Positions 51,618 to 60,534 are shown, numbered from the stretch's first letter. The stretch: DNA of 64,000 nt from Streptoverticillium olivoreticuli subsp. olivoreticuli (GCF_003391135.1 NZ_CP031455.1:7839501-7903500); one strand, 5' to 3'. The notes: generated by a model from the sequence alone, not told the origin. Numbers and translations are program-made.

Positions 51618-52841
51618 ATGACCACCGCCACAGACCCCCGCACCGCCATGATGACCCTGCTCTCCCCCCAGGGAAAGCGCGACCCCTACCCCCTCTACGA
51701 AGCCCTCCGCGCGTACGGCCCGCTCATCCCCCTCGGCCCCGGCCAGCTCCTCGTCACCGGCCACGCCGAATGCGCCCGGGCCCTGCGCGAGCCCGCCCTG
51801 CTCTCCACCGACGCCGCCGTGCAGGACGCGATGATGCCCGGCTGGCGGGACCACTCCTCCTGGCGCTGGCTCACCAAGAACATGCTCTTCAGCAACAACC
51901 CCGACCACGACCGCTACCGCCGTTTCTTCGGCGTGGCCTTCACCCCCCGCCGCATCGCCGACCTGCGGCCCGTCGTCACGGAACGCATCACCGCGCTGGT
52001 CGACCGCCTCGCGGCACTGGGCGCGGACGGGGCCCCGGTCGACTTCATGGCGGAGTTCGCCTTCCGGGTGCCCATGGCCGTGATGGGCGAGCTGCTCGGC
52101 ATACCCGAGGAGGAGCAGCCGGGCTTCCGCGGCGCCATCGGCGCGATCACCACCGCCCTCGAACCCATCCAGGACCTGAGGCAGCTCGCCCCGGGCGACG
52201 CCGCGATGGACGAACTGGCCGTCTACTTCACCGACCTGGCCGCCGAGCGGCGCGCCCGGCCGGGCACCGACCTGGTGAGCGAACTGGTCCGGCTGCGGGA
52301 CGCGAGCGGCGAACTCGGCGAGGAGGAGCTCGTCGCCAACTTCATGCTGCTCCTGGTCGCCGGCACCGAGGCGCCCATGGACCTCATCGGCAACGCGCTG
52401 CGCCTCGCCGTCGAGCACCCCGAGCACGCCGACCGGCTGCGCGAGGACCCCTCGCTCTCCCCGGGGTTCGTCGAGGAGACCCTGCGCTTCGACCCCGCCG
52501 CGCAGGCCCTGAACCGCATGGCCGTCAGGGACTTCGACTTCTTCGGGGTGCCCGTGACCGCCGGTACGAAGGTGACGCTGCTGATCGCCGCGGGCAACCG
52601 CGACCCGCGCCAGTACGCGGACCCCGGCGTCTTCGACCCGGCCCGGCAGGGCAACCACGCGCTGACGCTCAGCGGCGGCGCGCACTACTGCCTCGGCGCG
52701 GGCCTGGCCCGCATGCAGGCGGAGATCGCGCTGCCCGCCGTGCTCCGCCGCTTCCCCGGCCTCGCTCTCGCGGGCGAACCCACCTTCCGCGACCAGCTCG
52801 TTCAGCGGGGATTCGGTCAACTCCCCGTGAAGTGCGGGTGA
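51618..52841 (+). CDS. Cytochrome P450 (CayG-like position)
   Basis: A protein of 407 residues; GGAGAA precedes ATG 51618. The I-helix motif is LLVAGTEAPMDL, the K-helix ExxR is EETLRF, and the heme loop LSGGAHYCLGAGLAR holds the ligand C358; the usual Phe at the loop start is Leu. It is soluble, bacterial class I. In caryoynencin a P450 at this position oxidises the chain to an allylic alcohol. Hydroxylation of the polyyne-type acid is inferred. Confidence 0.93.
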   Translation: MTTATDPRTAMMTLLSPQGKRDPYPLYEALRAYGPLIPLGPGQLLVTGHAECARALREPALLSTDAAVQDAMMPGWRDHSSWRWLTKNMLFSNNPDHDRYRRFFGVAFTPRRIADLRPVVTERITALVDRLAALGADGAPVDFMAEFAFRVPMAVMGELLGIPEEEQPGFRGAIGAITTALEPIQDLRQLAPGDAAMDELAVYFTDLAAERRARPGTDLVSELVRLRDASGELGEEELVANFMLLLVAGTEAPMDLIGNALRLAVEHPEHADRLREDPSLSPGFVEETLRFDPAAQALNRMAVRDFDFFGVPVTAGTKVTLLIAAGNRDPRQYADPGVFDPARQGNHALTLSGGAHYCLGAGLARMQAEIALPAVLRRFPGLALAGEPTFRDQLVQRGFGQLPVKCG

Positions 52842-52880
52842 GCGGCCCACGTCACACTACGGCAGCGCTGGGTGACGCTG

Positions 52881-52913
52881 TATGCTCCAGTGAGTTGGAA
52901 AAGCAAACTCACT
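52881..52913 (+). promoter_or_regulatory. Promoter -10 and 25-bp inverted-repeat operator
   Basis: AGTGAGTT (52889-52896) and AACTCACT (52906-52913) are perfect 8-bp arms around 9 nt. TATGCT (52881-52886), a good -10, lies directly before. A repressor bound here would block the start of the MFS gene. The shape is TetR/MarR-like. No such regulator is adjacent. Confidence 0.8.
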
Positions 52914-52926
52914 AGCGAGGAGAGCG

Positions 52927-54333
52927 ATGACTCAGACTGCCGCCGACCGGGCGGGCAGTGCGACGAAGCCCCGCTTCGGTCCAGTGTTCGCCGTCGTAGT
53001 AGCCGGGGTTGCGATGTCCAACCTCGACATGTTCATCGTGAACGTCGCCCTGCCCGACATCGGCGACCAGTTCTCCGGGTCCTCGCTGGCGTCCCTGTCG
53101 TGGATCCTCAACGCCTACGCCGTGGTCTTCGCCGCGCTGCTCGTCCCGGCAGGCAGCCTCGCGGACCGCACCAGCCCCCGCCAGGCGTATCTGCTCGGCA
53201 TCGTCGTCTTCACCGTCGCCTCCGCGGCCTGCGCGGTGGCGCCGGGGGTGTGGGTCCTCGTCGCCGCCCGGGTCGTCCAGGCCGTCGGCGCGGCCATGCT
53301 GATCCCCGCCTCCCTGGGCATCCTGCTCGCCGCGGCCCCGCCCGAGAAGCGCGTCGCCGCGGTCCGCGGCTGGACCGCCATCAGCGGGGTGGCCGCGGCG
53401 CTCGGCCCCGTCGCCGGCGGCCTGCTCACCCAGCTCGACTGGCGCTGGGTCTTCCTGGTCAACCTGCCCATCGGCGTCTTCGCGCTGGTCGTCGGCGTGC
53501 GGGTGCTGCCCCGTACCCCCGCCCGCGCCACCACCGACCGGCTCGACCTCGTGGGCGCGGCCCTCCTCACCCTCGGCATCGCCGTCCTCGCCCTCGGCCT
53601 GGTCAAGAGCGAGGACTGGGGCTGGACCTCCGGCCGTACGATCGGCTCGCTGGCGGCGGGCGCCGTCCTGCTGGCCCTCTTCCTCTACGGCTCGGCCCGT
53701 CACCCCTCGCCGATCCTGCCCCTGCACCTGCTGAAGGTGCCCGCCGTCGGGCCCTCCACGCTCGCCAACCTCCTCTTCGCGGTGGCCTTCGGCGCGATGC
53801 TCCTGTCCGCCGTGCTCTGGTGCCAGCAGGTCTGGCACTGGTCCCCGCTGCGGACCGGCCTCGCCATCGCCCCCGGGCCGCTCATGGTCCCCGGCTTCGC
53901 CATGGGGATCGGCCCGGTGATCCGGCGGATCGGCTCGGCCGCGGTCTCCGCGATCGGCTGTGTGCTCTTCGCCGTGGGCATCGCCTGGTGGATCTACCGC
54001 CTCGACACCGGCCACGACTACGCCGCGGGCCTGCTCCCCGGCATGCTGCTCACCGGGGTCGGGGTCGGCCTGGTCGTGCCGACGCTGGTCGGCGCGGCCG
54101 TCACCGCCCTGCCCCCGCAGAGCTTCTCGACCGGCTCGGCCGTGGTGACGATGGCCCGTCAGGTCGGCTCGGTGCTGGGCGTCGCCCTGCTGGTCGCCTT
54201 CCTCGCCGCGCCGCACGGCGGTGACCCCGTCACCGCCTTCGACCACGGCTGGGAGTTCGTCCTCGTGTCGGCCGCGGCCGCGGCGGTGGTGTGCCTCTTC
54301 ATCCCCCGCGCGCGGCAGAAGCAGGCGGCGTGA
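52927..54333 (+). CDS. MFS exporter, DHA2 family
   Basis: A protein of 468 residues. SNLDMFIVNVALPDIG is the DHA2 start motif, AGSLADRTSPRQAYLLG is motif A, and about 14 hydrophobic helices follow. GAGGAGAG precedes ATG 52927. It lies 85 bp after the P450 gene behind its own promoter and operator, so it is probably induced by its substrate. The likely role is export of, and resistance to, the polyyne-type product. Confidence 0.92.
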   Translation: MTQTAADRAGSATKPRFGPVFAVVVAGVAMSNLDMFIVNVALPDIGDQFSGSSLASLSWILNAYAVVFAALLVPAGSLADRTSPRQAYLLGIVVFTVASAACAVAPGVWVLVAARVVQAVGAAMLIPASLGILLAAAPPEKRVAAVRGWTAISGVAAALGPVAGGLLTQLDWRWVFLVNLPIGVFALVVGVRVLPRTPARATTDRLDLVGAALLTLGIAVLALGLVKSEDWGWTSGRTIGSLAAGAVLLALFLYGSARHPSPILPLHLLKVPAVGPSTLANLLFAVAFGAMLLSAVLWCQQVWHWSPLRTGLAIAPGPLMVPGFAMGIGPVIRRIGSAAVSAIGCVLFAVGIAWWIYRLDTGHDYAAGLLPGMLLTGVGVGLVVPTLVGAAVTALPPQSFSTGSAVVTMARQVGSVLGVALLVAFLAAPHGGDPVTAFDHGWEFVLVSAAAAAVVCLFIPRARQKQAA

Positions 54334-54446
54334 CGGTGTACGTACCGGTGGAGCCCGGAGGCGCGAAAGCCCCCGAACCCTCCGAGCTCACGCGCCCCCG
54401 TGGCGCGGCCGCGGCCTGACCGGCCGTCGGCACGACGTACGCCCGG

Positions 54447-54486
54447 CCGGGCGGCCCGTGCGCACGGGCCGCCCGGCTCTTTTTCC
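54447..54486 (+). terminator. Intrinsic terminator after the MFS gene
   Basis: A perfect 14-bp stem (54447-54460 with 54463-54476), followed by CTCTTTTTCC. It is one of the few hairpins here with a clear U tract. It ends the polyyne-type region. Confidence 0.92.
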
Positions 54487-54624
54487 GTCCCCCGCGAAGA
54501 GGGGGGTTATCCCCACCCCGACCGGGGGTCCATGTCCCTGGCCCGCCCGTACCGCCCCTGATTGGCTGGTGGAGCGCGGGGAGGGAAGGGCCCTCGCCGC
54601 CGACACGAGCAGGGGGACAAGGCG

Positions 54625-55866
54625 ATGCGGACGTACGGGCGAAAGAGCCGCCGGTCGAAGGCCGGGCGGATGGGTGCCGCGGTGACCGTGGCCGCCGCCG
54701 TCGCGGCCGGGATCGCGGTGGCGCCGCAGGTGAGCGCCACCGGTTCGCCCGCGGGCGACCGGGGTCACTACGGCCGCGGCACCCTGGAGGCGGACGTGCG
54801 CGCGGTGCAGGCCGCCGGAGGAAAGGTGAGCGTCCTCGCCGAGGTCGCCACCGGCAGCGGCTCCGTCCGCGCCAGGTCGGCGACGGGGGAGCGGGTGCCG
54901 TGGGACGCGCAGTTCCGCGTGGCGAGCACCACGAAGACGTTCACCGCCACCGTCGCGCTCCAACTGGCAGCCGAAGGGAAGCTGTCCCTGGACGACACGG
55001 TCGGGAAGTGGCTGCCCGGAGTCGTGTCGGGCAACGGCAACGACGGATCGAGGATCACGGTCCGGGACCTGCTCCAGCAGACCAGCGGCCTCTTCGACTA
55101 CGTGGACGACCCGGAGCTCTCCCGCGCGCTCGCCCAGGACTTCGAGAAGTACCGCTACGACACGACGCCCGCCGAGCAGTGGGTGGCCGTGGCGATGCGC
55201 CACCGGCCGCTGTTCACGCCCGACCGCGAGCACCCCCGCTGGGCGTACTCCAACACCAACTACCTCCTCGCCGGCATGATCGTCGAGAAGGCGGGCGGCC
55301 TGCCCTGGCGCGAGCAGGTCGAACACCGCGTCATCGCCCCGCTCGGCCTGCGGCACACCACTGTCGCGGGCGCCAACCCCTTCCTCGCCGGACCGCACGC
55401 CCGGGTGTACTTCGACCTGCCCGGCGGCGCGCGGCTGGACGTCACCGAGCAGAGCCTGCAGCACACCGCGGACTCGGGGGTCGTCAGCACCACGGGCGAC
55501 CTCGACACCTTCTTCCGCGCCCTCGTCACCGGCAAGCTCCTGCCCAAGGCCCAACTGGCCGAGATGCAGCGGACCGTGGCCCGGACCGGTGACAGCGACG
55601 ACCTGGCCGAGTGGCCGCAGGGAGGGTACGGGCTCGGGCTGCGCTGGGTCCCGCTGTCCTGCGGCAGCGGCTACTGGCACCACGAGGGCGACGGCTTCGG
55701 CTCGTACACCCGCACCGGCGTGACCCCGGACGGCAAGCGGTCCGTCGCGGTGTCGGTCACCAGCGCGGGGGACCGCCCCGACCTGGCGCGCCTCAACCCC
55801 GCCGCCCGGAAGCTCGTCGACAACGCCCTGTGCGCGGTGCCGACCGCAGGGGCCGCGAAGAAATAG
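54625..55866 (+). CDS. Secreted serine hydrolase (class C beta-lactamase / DD-peptidase fold)
   Basis: A protein of 413 residues. It has an N-terminal basic stretch RKSRRSK, an Ala/Val-rich hydrophobic signal and likely cleavage near SATGS. The active-site SxxK motif is ASTTK, the YxN motif is YSNTNY, and HHEGDGFG replaces the KTG box, as in D-alanyl-D-alanine carboxypeptidase/EstB-like members. It acts outside the cell on peptidoglycan peptides, esters or D-amino peptides. A single gene with a hairpin after it. Confidence 0.88.
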   Translation: MRTYGRKSRRSKAGRMGAAVTVAAAVAAGIAVAPQVSATGSPAGDRGHYGRGTLEADVRAVQAAGGKVSVLAEVATGSGSVRARSATGERVPWDAQFRVASTTKTFTATVALQLAAEGKLSLDDTVGKWLPGVVSGNGNDGSRITVRDLLQQTSGLFDYVDDPELSRALAQDFEKYRYDTTPAEQWVAVAMRHRPLFTPDREHPRWAYSNTNYLLAGMIVEKAGGLPWREQVEHRVIAPLGLRHTTVAGANPFLAGPHARVYFDLPGGARLDVTEQSLQHTADSGVVSTTGDLDTFFRALVTGKLLPKAQLAEMQRTVARTGDSDDLAEWPQGGYGLGLRWVPLSCGSGYWHHEGDGFGSYTRTGVTPDGKRSVAVSVTSAGDRPDLARLNPAARKLVDNALCAVPTAGAAKK

Positions 55867-55879
55867 GCGAAAACGTCCT

Positions 55880-55928
55880 AAAGGGGGTGCGAGTTCGTCG
55901 CTGCTCGACGAGCTTGCACCTTTTTGTC
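55880..55928 (+). terminator. Terminator after the serine hydrolase gene
   Basis: Arms around GGTGCGAG-TTCGTCG and CGACGAG-CTTGCACC form a long hairpin (loop near 55903), flanked by AAAG on the left and TTTTTG on the right. Confidence 0.75.
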
Positions 55929-55945
55929 AGCTTTTGTGCCCCATA

Positions 55946-56003
55946 TTGACACGCGGTCCCGCGATCCATAATGCTCATTCCACTAGCTGACTAGTTAATT
56001 AGC
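55946..56003 (+). promoter_or_regulatory. Promoter and YtrA-type operator
   Basis: TTGACA (55946-55951) and CATAAT (55967-55972) form a near-consensus promoter with a 15-bp spacer. Directly downstream, ACTAG-CTGA-CTAGT (55982-55995) and the near-palindrome CTAGTTAATTAG (55991-56002) overlap, a likely site for the GntR protein encoded at 58015. Confidence 0.7.
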
Positions 56004-56013
56004 AAGGTGGGCG

Positions 56014-56976
56014 ATGGGTGGGATGAGATCAGCCGACGGCGCGGGCCGCTGGGCGATGGAAGCGCGGGGGCTGGGCAAGCGCTACGGCCGGAACTGGGCG
56101 CTGCGCGACTGTTCCTTCCGGCTCCCGGCCGGCGCGATCTGCGGGCTCGTGGGCTCCAACGGCGCGGGCAAGAGCACCCTGCTGAACATGGCGGCGCGGC
56201 TCGCCCGGCCGACGACCGGCAGTCTGCGGATCTTCGGCCTGCCCGTGACGGACCCCGGGGTGCTGACCGGCTACGCCTTCCTGGCGCAGGACAAGCCGCT
56301 GTTCCCGCGGTTCACCGTGGAGGAGACCCTGCGGCTGGGCGCGGAGCTCAACCCCCGCTGGGACCGGGCGGTCGCCGAACGGATCGTACGGTCCGGCAAG
56401 GTGCCGCTCGGCGCCCGCGTGGGAACGCTCTCCGGCGGCCAGCGCTCCCGGGTGGCGCTCGCCCTGGCCTTCGGCAAGCGCCCCGAACTGCTGCTGCTCG
56501 ACGAACCCCTGGCCGAGCTCGACCCGCTGTCCCAGCACGAGATCGCGGGCCTGCTGATGGCCGAGGCGGCCGAGCAGGGCACGACCGTCGTGATGTCCTC
56601 CCACCAGCTCTCCGACGTGGCCACCATGTGCGACCACCTGCTGGCCGTCTCCGAGGGCCGCGTCCGCCTCGCGGGCGAGGTCGACGAACTGCTGGGAGCC
56701 CACCGGCTCGTCACCGGAGCGCACCTCGTGGAGGGCGTACCGCCGCAGATCGCCCGGCACGCCGTCGTCGAATCACGCGCCGTCGGACGGCAGTTCACCG
56801 CGCTGATCCAAACGCGCGGCCCGGTCGAGGGGGACTGGAAGGTCACCGCACCCAGCCTGGAGGAGGTGCTGCTGGGCTATCTGCGATCGCCCGGCACACC
56901 CGCCCTGCTGACCGCGGACGCCCAAGTGGACGACGAGGACCGCGGGGCCCGCGGGGAAGAGGAGGCGGCCGCATGA
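56014..56976 (+). CDS. ABC transporter ATPase (YtrB-like)
   Basis: A protein of 320 residues; ATG 56014 after AAGGTGG. Walker A GSNGAGKST, signature LSGGQRSRVALALAF, Walker B LLLLDEPLAELDP and the H-loop SSHQL are intact. The C-terminal 90 residues are a family extension. It overlaps the permease gene by 4 bp. Together with a YtrA-type repressor downstream it matches the Ytr-like exporters induced by cell-envelope antibiotics. Confidence 0.9.
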   Translation: MGGMRSADGAGRWAMEARGLGKRYGRNWALRDCSFRLPAGAICGLVGSNGAGKSTLLNMAARLARPTTGSLRIFGLPVTDPGVLTGYAFLAQDKPLFPRFTVEETLRLGAELNPRWDRAVAERIVRSGKVPLGARVGTLSGGQRSRVALALAFGKRPELLLLDEPLAELDPLSQHEIAGLLMAEAAEQGTTVVMSSHQLSDVATMCDHLLAVSEGRVRLAGEVDELLGAHRLVTGAHLVEGVPPQIARHAVVESRAVGRQFTALIQTRGPVEGDWKVTAPSLEEVLLGYLRSPGTPALLTADAQVDDEDRGARGEEEAAA

Positions 56977-57959
56977 GCGCGACCGTTCAGGCACCGTCGG
57001 AGAGCGGGACCGGCAAGCAGCCGCCGCGCGTCCTGCGCGGCATGGTGTGGCTGGTCTGGCGCCAGCACCGCACGGCCTTCCTGGCCTGCCTGGCCCTCGC
57101 GGCGGCGGCCTGCGTCAACATGCTGTGGGAGCGCGCCTCGACGATGGACTACCTGGCCGGCGGCCGGGCGGGCATGCCGGACGGCGACTTCAGGATGGCC
57201 TTCCAGGGGACGTCGTACGCCTCGGCCTTCCAGGACGGCGCCTGGGTGATGTCGATGCTCCCCGTGGTCGTGGGCGTCTTCCTCGGCGCCCCGCTGATCG
57301 CGGGAGACCTGGAGCGCGGCACCCTGAAGCTGGTGACGACCCAGTCGATGACCCGCCGCCGCTGGCTGGGCACCAAGGCAGGCATGGCGGTACTCGTCAC
57401 CCTGGTGTGCTCGGTCGCGCTCTCCGCCGTCTTCACCTGGTGGTGGCACGGGGTGCACGCCGTCACGTTCAGCGACTGGACCGGCAGCAGCGACTTCGAC
57501 ACCACGGGCCCCATGCCGGTGGCCTGGTCACTGCTCTACCTCGCCGTCGGCATCGCCTTCGGGGTGTTCGTCCGCCGGGTGCTGCCCGCCATGGTGCTGA
57601 CGTTCGGCCTCTTCTTCGCGATGGGGATCGTGTGGGACAGGATCCGGCTGCTGCCCTTCACACCCCGGGTGATCACCAACCCGGTGGAGCAGGGCCAGCC
57701 GCCCGTGCCCGAGGGCGGCGCGCGGTTCGACAACTGGACCGTCGACGCCCACGGCGGGCTCCACGGCTTCGGCGCCTGCTCCAACGAGCGCACGCCCGCC
57801 GCGTGCCGGGCCGACAAGGGCATCGTCGCCGAGCGCCTGGAATACTTCGGCCACGACCAGATGGGCGCCATGCAGTGGACGTGGGCCGCGATCCTGCTGG
57901 CGGCGGCCCTCGCGGTCGCGGGCCTCACCCTGTGGTGGGTCCGCCGGCGCCCGCTGTGA
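56973..57959 (+). CDS. ABC transporter permease
   Basis: A protein of 328 residues. Helices include VVVGVFLGAPLIAG, AVLVTLVCSVALSAVF, LLYLAVGIAFGVFV, AMVLTFGLFFAMGIVW and AAILLAAALAVAGLTLWW. The GDLERGTLKLVTTQSMTRRRWLGTKAGMA region is the ABC-2 coupling helix segment. A large extracellular loop (residues ~225-290) contains two cysteines (GACSNERTPAACRAD). It pairs with the ATPase at 56014. Confidence 0.87.
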   Translation: MSATVQAPSESGTGKQPPRVLRGMVWLVWRQHRTAFLACLALAAAACVNMLWERASTMDYLAGGRAGMPDGDFRMAFQGTSYASAFQDGAWVMSMLPVVVGVFLGAPLIAGDLERGTLKLVTTQSMTRRRWLGTKAGMAVLVTLVCSVALSAVFTWWWHGVHAVTFSDWTGSSDFDTTGPMPVAWSLLYLAVGIAFGVFVRRVLPAMVLTFGLFFAMGIVWDRIRLLPFTPRVITNPVEQGQPPVPEGGARFDNWTVDAHGGLHGFGACSNERTPAACRADKGIVAERLEYFGHDQMGAMQWTWAAILLAAALAVAGLTLWWVRRRPL

Positions 57960-58014
57960 GCCGCGCGGCCGCCCGGTCCACGCGCACACGGACGGCATGA
58001 GGGGGCGGAGCGAC

Positions 58015-58401
58015 ATGGTCGAGTTCAGGATCGACCGGCACAGCGGCATGGCCGCCTACCTCCAGATCGTCCAGCAGGTCCAGGAAGCGCTGCGGATGGG
58101 CATCCTCGCCGAGGGCGACCAACTGCCCACCGCCGCGCGGGTCGCGCGGGAGACCAAGCTCAACCCCAACACGACGCTGAAGGCCTACCGGGAGCTCGAA
58201 CACCTGGGGCTCGTCGAACCCCGCCCCGGCGTGGGCACCTTCGTCAGCGCCGTCCCGGCGCAGCGCAGCCCGCTGGCCGACTCCCCGCTCCGCGGCGAGC
58301 TGGCGGAGTGGATGCGCCGGGCGCGCGTGGCGGGACTCGACTGGGGAGACGTCTCGGCGCTCATCACGGCGGCACGCGCGGAGCACTTCCCCGCGGGGTG
58401 A
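58015..58401 (+). CDS. GntR regulator, YtrA subfamily
   Basis: A protein of 128 residues, the short YtrA length. The winged HTH spans residues ~13-80 (AYLQIVQQVQEALRMGIL, GDQLPTAARVARETKLNPNTTLKAYRELEHLGLV, PGVGTFV), and only a ~45-residue helical tail follows. It lies 55 bp after the permease gene in the same operon and probably represses it at the CTAG-rich dyad near 55982-56002. Confidence 0.92.
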   Translation: MVEFRIDRHSGMAAYLQIVQQVQEALRMGILAEGDQLPTAARVARETKLNPNTTLKAYRELEHLGLVEPRPGVGTFVSAVPAQRSPLADSPLRGELAEWMRRARVAGLDWGDVSALITAARAEHFPAG

Positions 58402-58593
58402 CGGGGGTCGTGGCCGGGGTGTGCGCTCGGCCGCGGGCCGTCCCGTCCGCACCACCGCTGCCGGCGGTGCCCGCTCGCCGGACGGGCCGGAGGCGGCTGA
58501 CGCGCCTGCCTCCGCAACCGCGGCCGCAGGCGCCGACGCCCCCGGCAAAGCGAACCCACCGACACCTGACTGACGAAACGGCATGACGACACC

Positions 58594-59814
58594 ATGAAAC
58601 CGGTCCCGATACCCGGCTCCCGTACGAAGGACCTCGCCCCGGCGGTGGACCCCGGCGCCGGACCGGCGCTGCCCGAACCGCCGTCCACGCGCCTGGCGAA
58701 ACGTATCTTCCCGCTGGTGTGGCCGCCCCTCGCGATCTACGCCGTCACCGCGGCGCTGCACCTCGCGCTGCTGTCCGCGATGGCGGGCCCAGGCGACCCC
58801 GGGCTGCGCGAGCGGCTGCTCTCCTGGGACGGCAAGCTCTACGTCGACATCGCCGCCAACGGCTACCCCGACGGCTACTCCTACGCCGCCGACGGCAGCC
58901 TCACCGGCAACAACCTCGCCTTCTTCCCGCTGTATCCGCTGCTGATCCGCATCGTCCACACGCTCACCGGCCTCGACCACGAACTGGCGGGCATCGTCAC
59001 CGCCCACCTCGCGCTGATCGCCGCGCTGGTCGTCGCGCAGTGCCTCTTCACCCGGCTGTACGGGCGGCGGACCGCCCTCGTCGCGGTCGTCCTGCTGGCC
59101 GGGGCGCAGCCGATGGCCGTCTCCTTCCTCATGTCCTACAGCGAGTCGCTGTTCCTGGCCCTGGCCGCCGGGACGCTGCTGGCCGCGCACCGCCGTGCCT
59201 GGCTCACCGCGGGCACGCTCGCGCTGCTCACCGGGCTGACCCGGCCCGCCGCCGCGGCGGTGGTGGCCGCCCTGGCCGTGGCCGTGGCCCTGGAGCTGCT
59301 CCGGGAACGCCGGTGGCGGGCCCGCCCCTTGGCGGCGCTCGCCCTGGCCTGCGCGGGCACGCCGCTGTATCTGTGGTGGGTGGGCGCGCGCGTCGGTGAC
59401 ATGGACGCGTGGTTCACCATCCAGGAGGCCGGCTGGGGCACCCACTGGGACAACGGGGCCGCCTTCCTCCACTTCCTCGGCGCTTCGCTCGGCCGCGGCG
59501 AGGGGTGGGTGCCGGTGAGCACGGCCGTGCTGCTGCTCGGGCTGGTCTGCGCGACGGTGATCGCCTGGCGGCGCGACGCGTGGCCGCCGCTGCTCGTCCA
59601 CGGCACGGGCATCCTGGTGCTCACGCTCTGTCAGAGCAACTACTCCCACTCGAAGCTGCGCCTGCTGGTGCCGGGCCTGCTCTTCCTGGTGCCGGCGGCC
59701 AGGGCGCTGGCACGGGCGCGGACGGGCACGGCGGTGCTCGCCCTGGCGGCGGCGACGGCCTTCGGCTGCTGGTACGGCGCGCACATGCTCACGATCTGGC
59801 GCTACGCGATCTGA
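58594..59814 (+). CDS. Polytopic mannosyltransferase-like protein (PIG-V/GT-C type)
   Basis: A protein of 406 residues with about nine membrane helices. After the first helix comes the conserved acidic loop LLSWDGKLYVDIAANGYPDG, then NNLAFFPLYPLLIR, both typical of the actinobacterial PIG-V-like GT-C glycosyltransferases that use polyprenyl-phosphate sugars outside the membrane. SYSESLFLALAAG is a further family segment. It probably glycosylates an envelope lipid or protein. It is separate from the ytr-type operon by 192 bp. Confidence 0.8.
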   Translation: MKPVPIPGSRTKDLAPAVDPGAGPALPEPPSTRLAKRIFPLVWPPLAIYAVTAALHLALLSAMAGPGDPGLRERLLSWDGKLYVDIAANGYPDGYSYAADGSLTGNNLAFFPLYPLLIRIVHTLTGLDHELAGIVTAHLALIAALVVAQCLFTRLYGRRTALVAVVLLAGAQPMAVSFLMSYSESLFLALAAGTLLAAHRRAWLTAGTLALLTGLTRPAAAAVVAALAVAVALELLRERRWRARPLAALALACAGTPLYLWWVGARVGDMDAWFTIQEAGWGTHWDNGAAFLHFLGASLGRGEGWVPVSTAVLLLGLVCATVIAWRRDAWPPLLVHGTGILVLTLCQSNYSHSKLRLLVPGLLFLVPAARALARARTGTAVLALAAATAFGCWYGAHMLTIWRYAI

Positions 59815-59952
59815 GCGCCGGGGCCCGGTCGCCCCAGGGTCGCACGTGAGTAATCGCATCGATGCGGAGAGTTAAAATTTTTGACGTGTTGCCGCACAAC
59901 CAGCTCCGCCTTCCGGTTCATTGGACGCACCGCACGACGGATCGAGGGATCT

Positions 59953-60516
59953 GTGACTGGACAACCGGACCGGCCCCCGCCGGTCCGCAACGGCAATCGC
60001 CGCCTGGCGATCACCTTCGCCGCCTTCCGTGAGATGCACGCGCACCGCTGGAGTGCGTACGCCCGTGTCCACACCGGGGACGGGGCGGCGGCCGAGGAGA
60101 TCGCGGAAGCGGTCTTCGGGCAGCTGTGCCGGCAGTGGCCGCACGTGCTGCGCCGGCCGTCCGCCGCCTCCTACGCCTGGTCGTTGCTCAAGGAACACCT
60201 GGCGGCCTGGCTCGCGGTGCGCGGCCGTGACTCCGCGCTGGTGACGGCGGCGTTCGACTGTGTCGACCGGCTGCCGGACGAGTGCCGGCGGCGGTTCGAG
60301 CTGCTGGAGAACCGGATGGCGCTGTACGCGGCCATCGCCCGCCTGCCCGAGCGGCAGTGCGACGCCCTGGTCCTCCACCATGTGATCGGCTACAGCGTGG
60401 GTCAGGTCGCGGGCCTCCTCGGGGCCGAGGAGTCGATGGTGCGGTCCCACATCGGCCACGCGAAGCGCAAGCTGACGTCGGTCCTGCCGGTCCTGCACCC
60501 CGTCAGCGGGAACTGA
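59953..60516 (+). CDS. Sigma-70 family (ECF-like) factor
   Basis: A protein of 187 residues from GTG 59953 behind GAGGGA. Residues ~25-90 resemble region 2 weakly. Residues ~130-180 are a clear region 4 HTH: LPERQCDALVLHHVIGYSVGQVAGLLG, then MVRSHIGHAKRKL. No anti-sigma gene adjoins it: the next gene is convergent, 18 bp away. The upstream 138 bp contain an AT-rich GTTAAAATTTTTGACG stretch, probably its promoter. Confidence 0.83.
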   Translation: MTGQPDRPPPVRNGNRRLAITFAAFREMHAHRWSAYARVHTGDGAAAEEIAEAVFGQLCRQWPHVLRRPSAASYAWSLLKEHLAAWLAVRGRDSALVTAAFDCVDRLPDECRRRFELLENRMALYAAIARLPERQCDALVLHHVIGYSVGQVAGLLGAEESMVRSHIGHAKRKLTSVLPVLHPVSGN

Positions 60517-60534
60517 CGCCGCCCGGCCGCGTCT

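Noticed and set aside
51618..52841. P450 as a pseudogene because of the Leu at the heme-loop start
   Set aside because: The Cys ligand, ExxR and I-helix motifs are intact and the length is normal; F-to-L at this place occurs in functional P450s.
58502..58533. Inverted repeat GCGCCTGC/GCAGGCGC as an operator before the mannosyltransferase-like gene
   Set aside because: It is more simply a weak hairpin after the GntR gene; GC-rich 8-bp arms with a 16-nt loop are expected by chance here.
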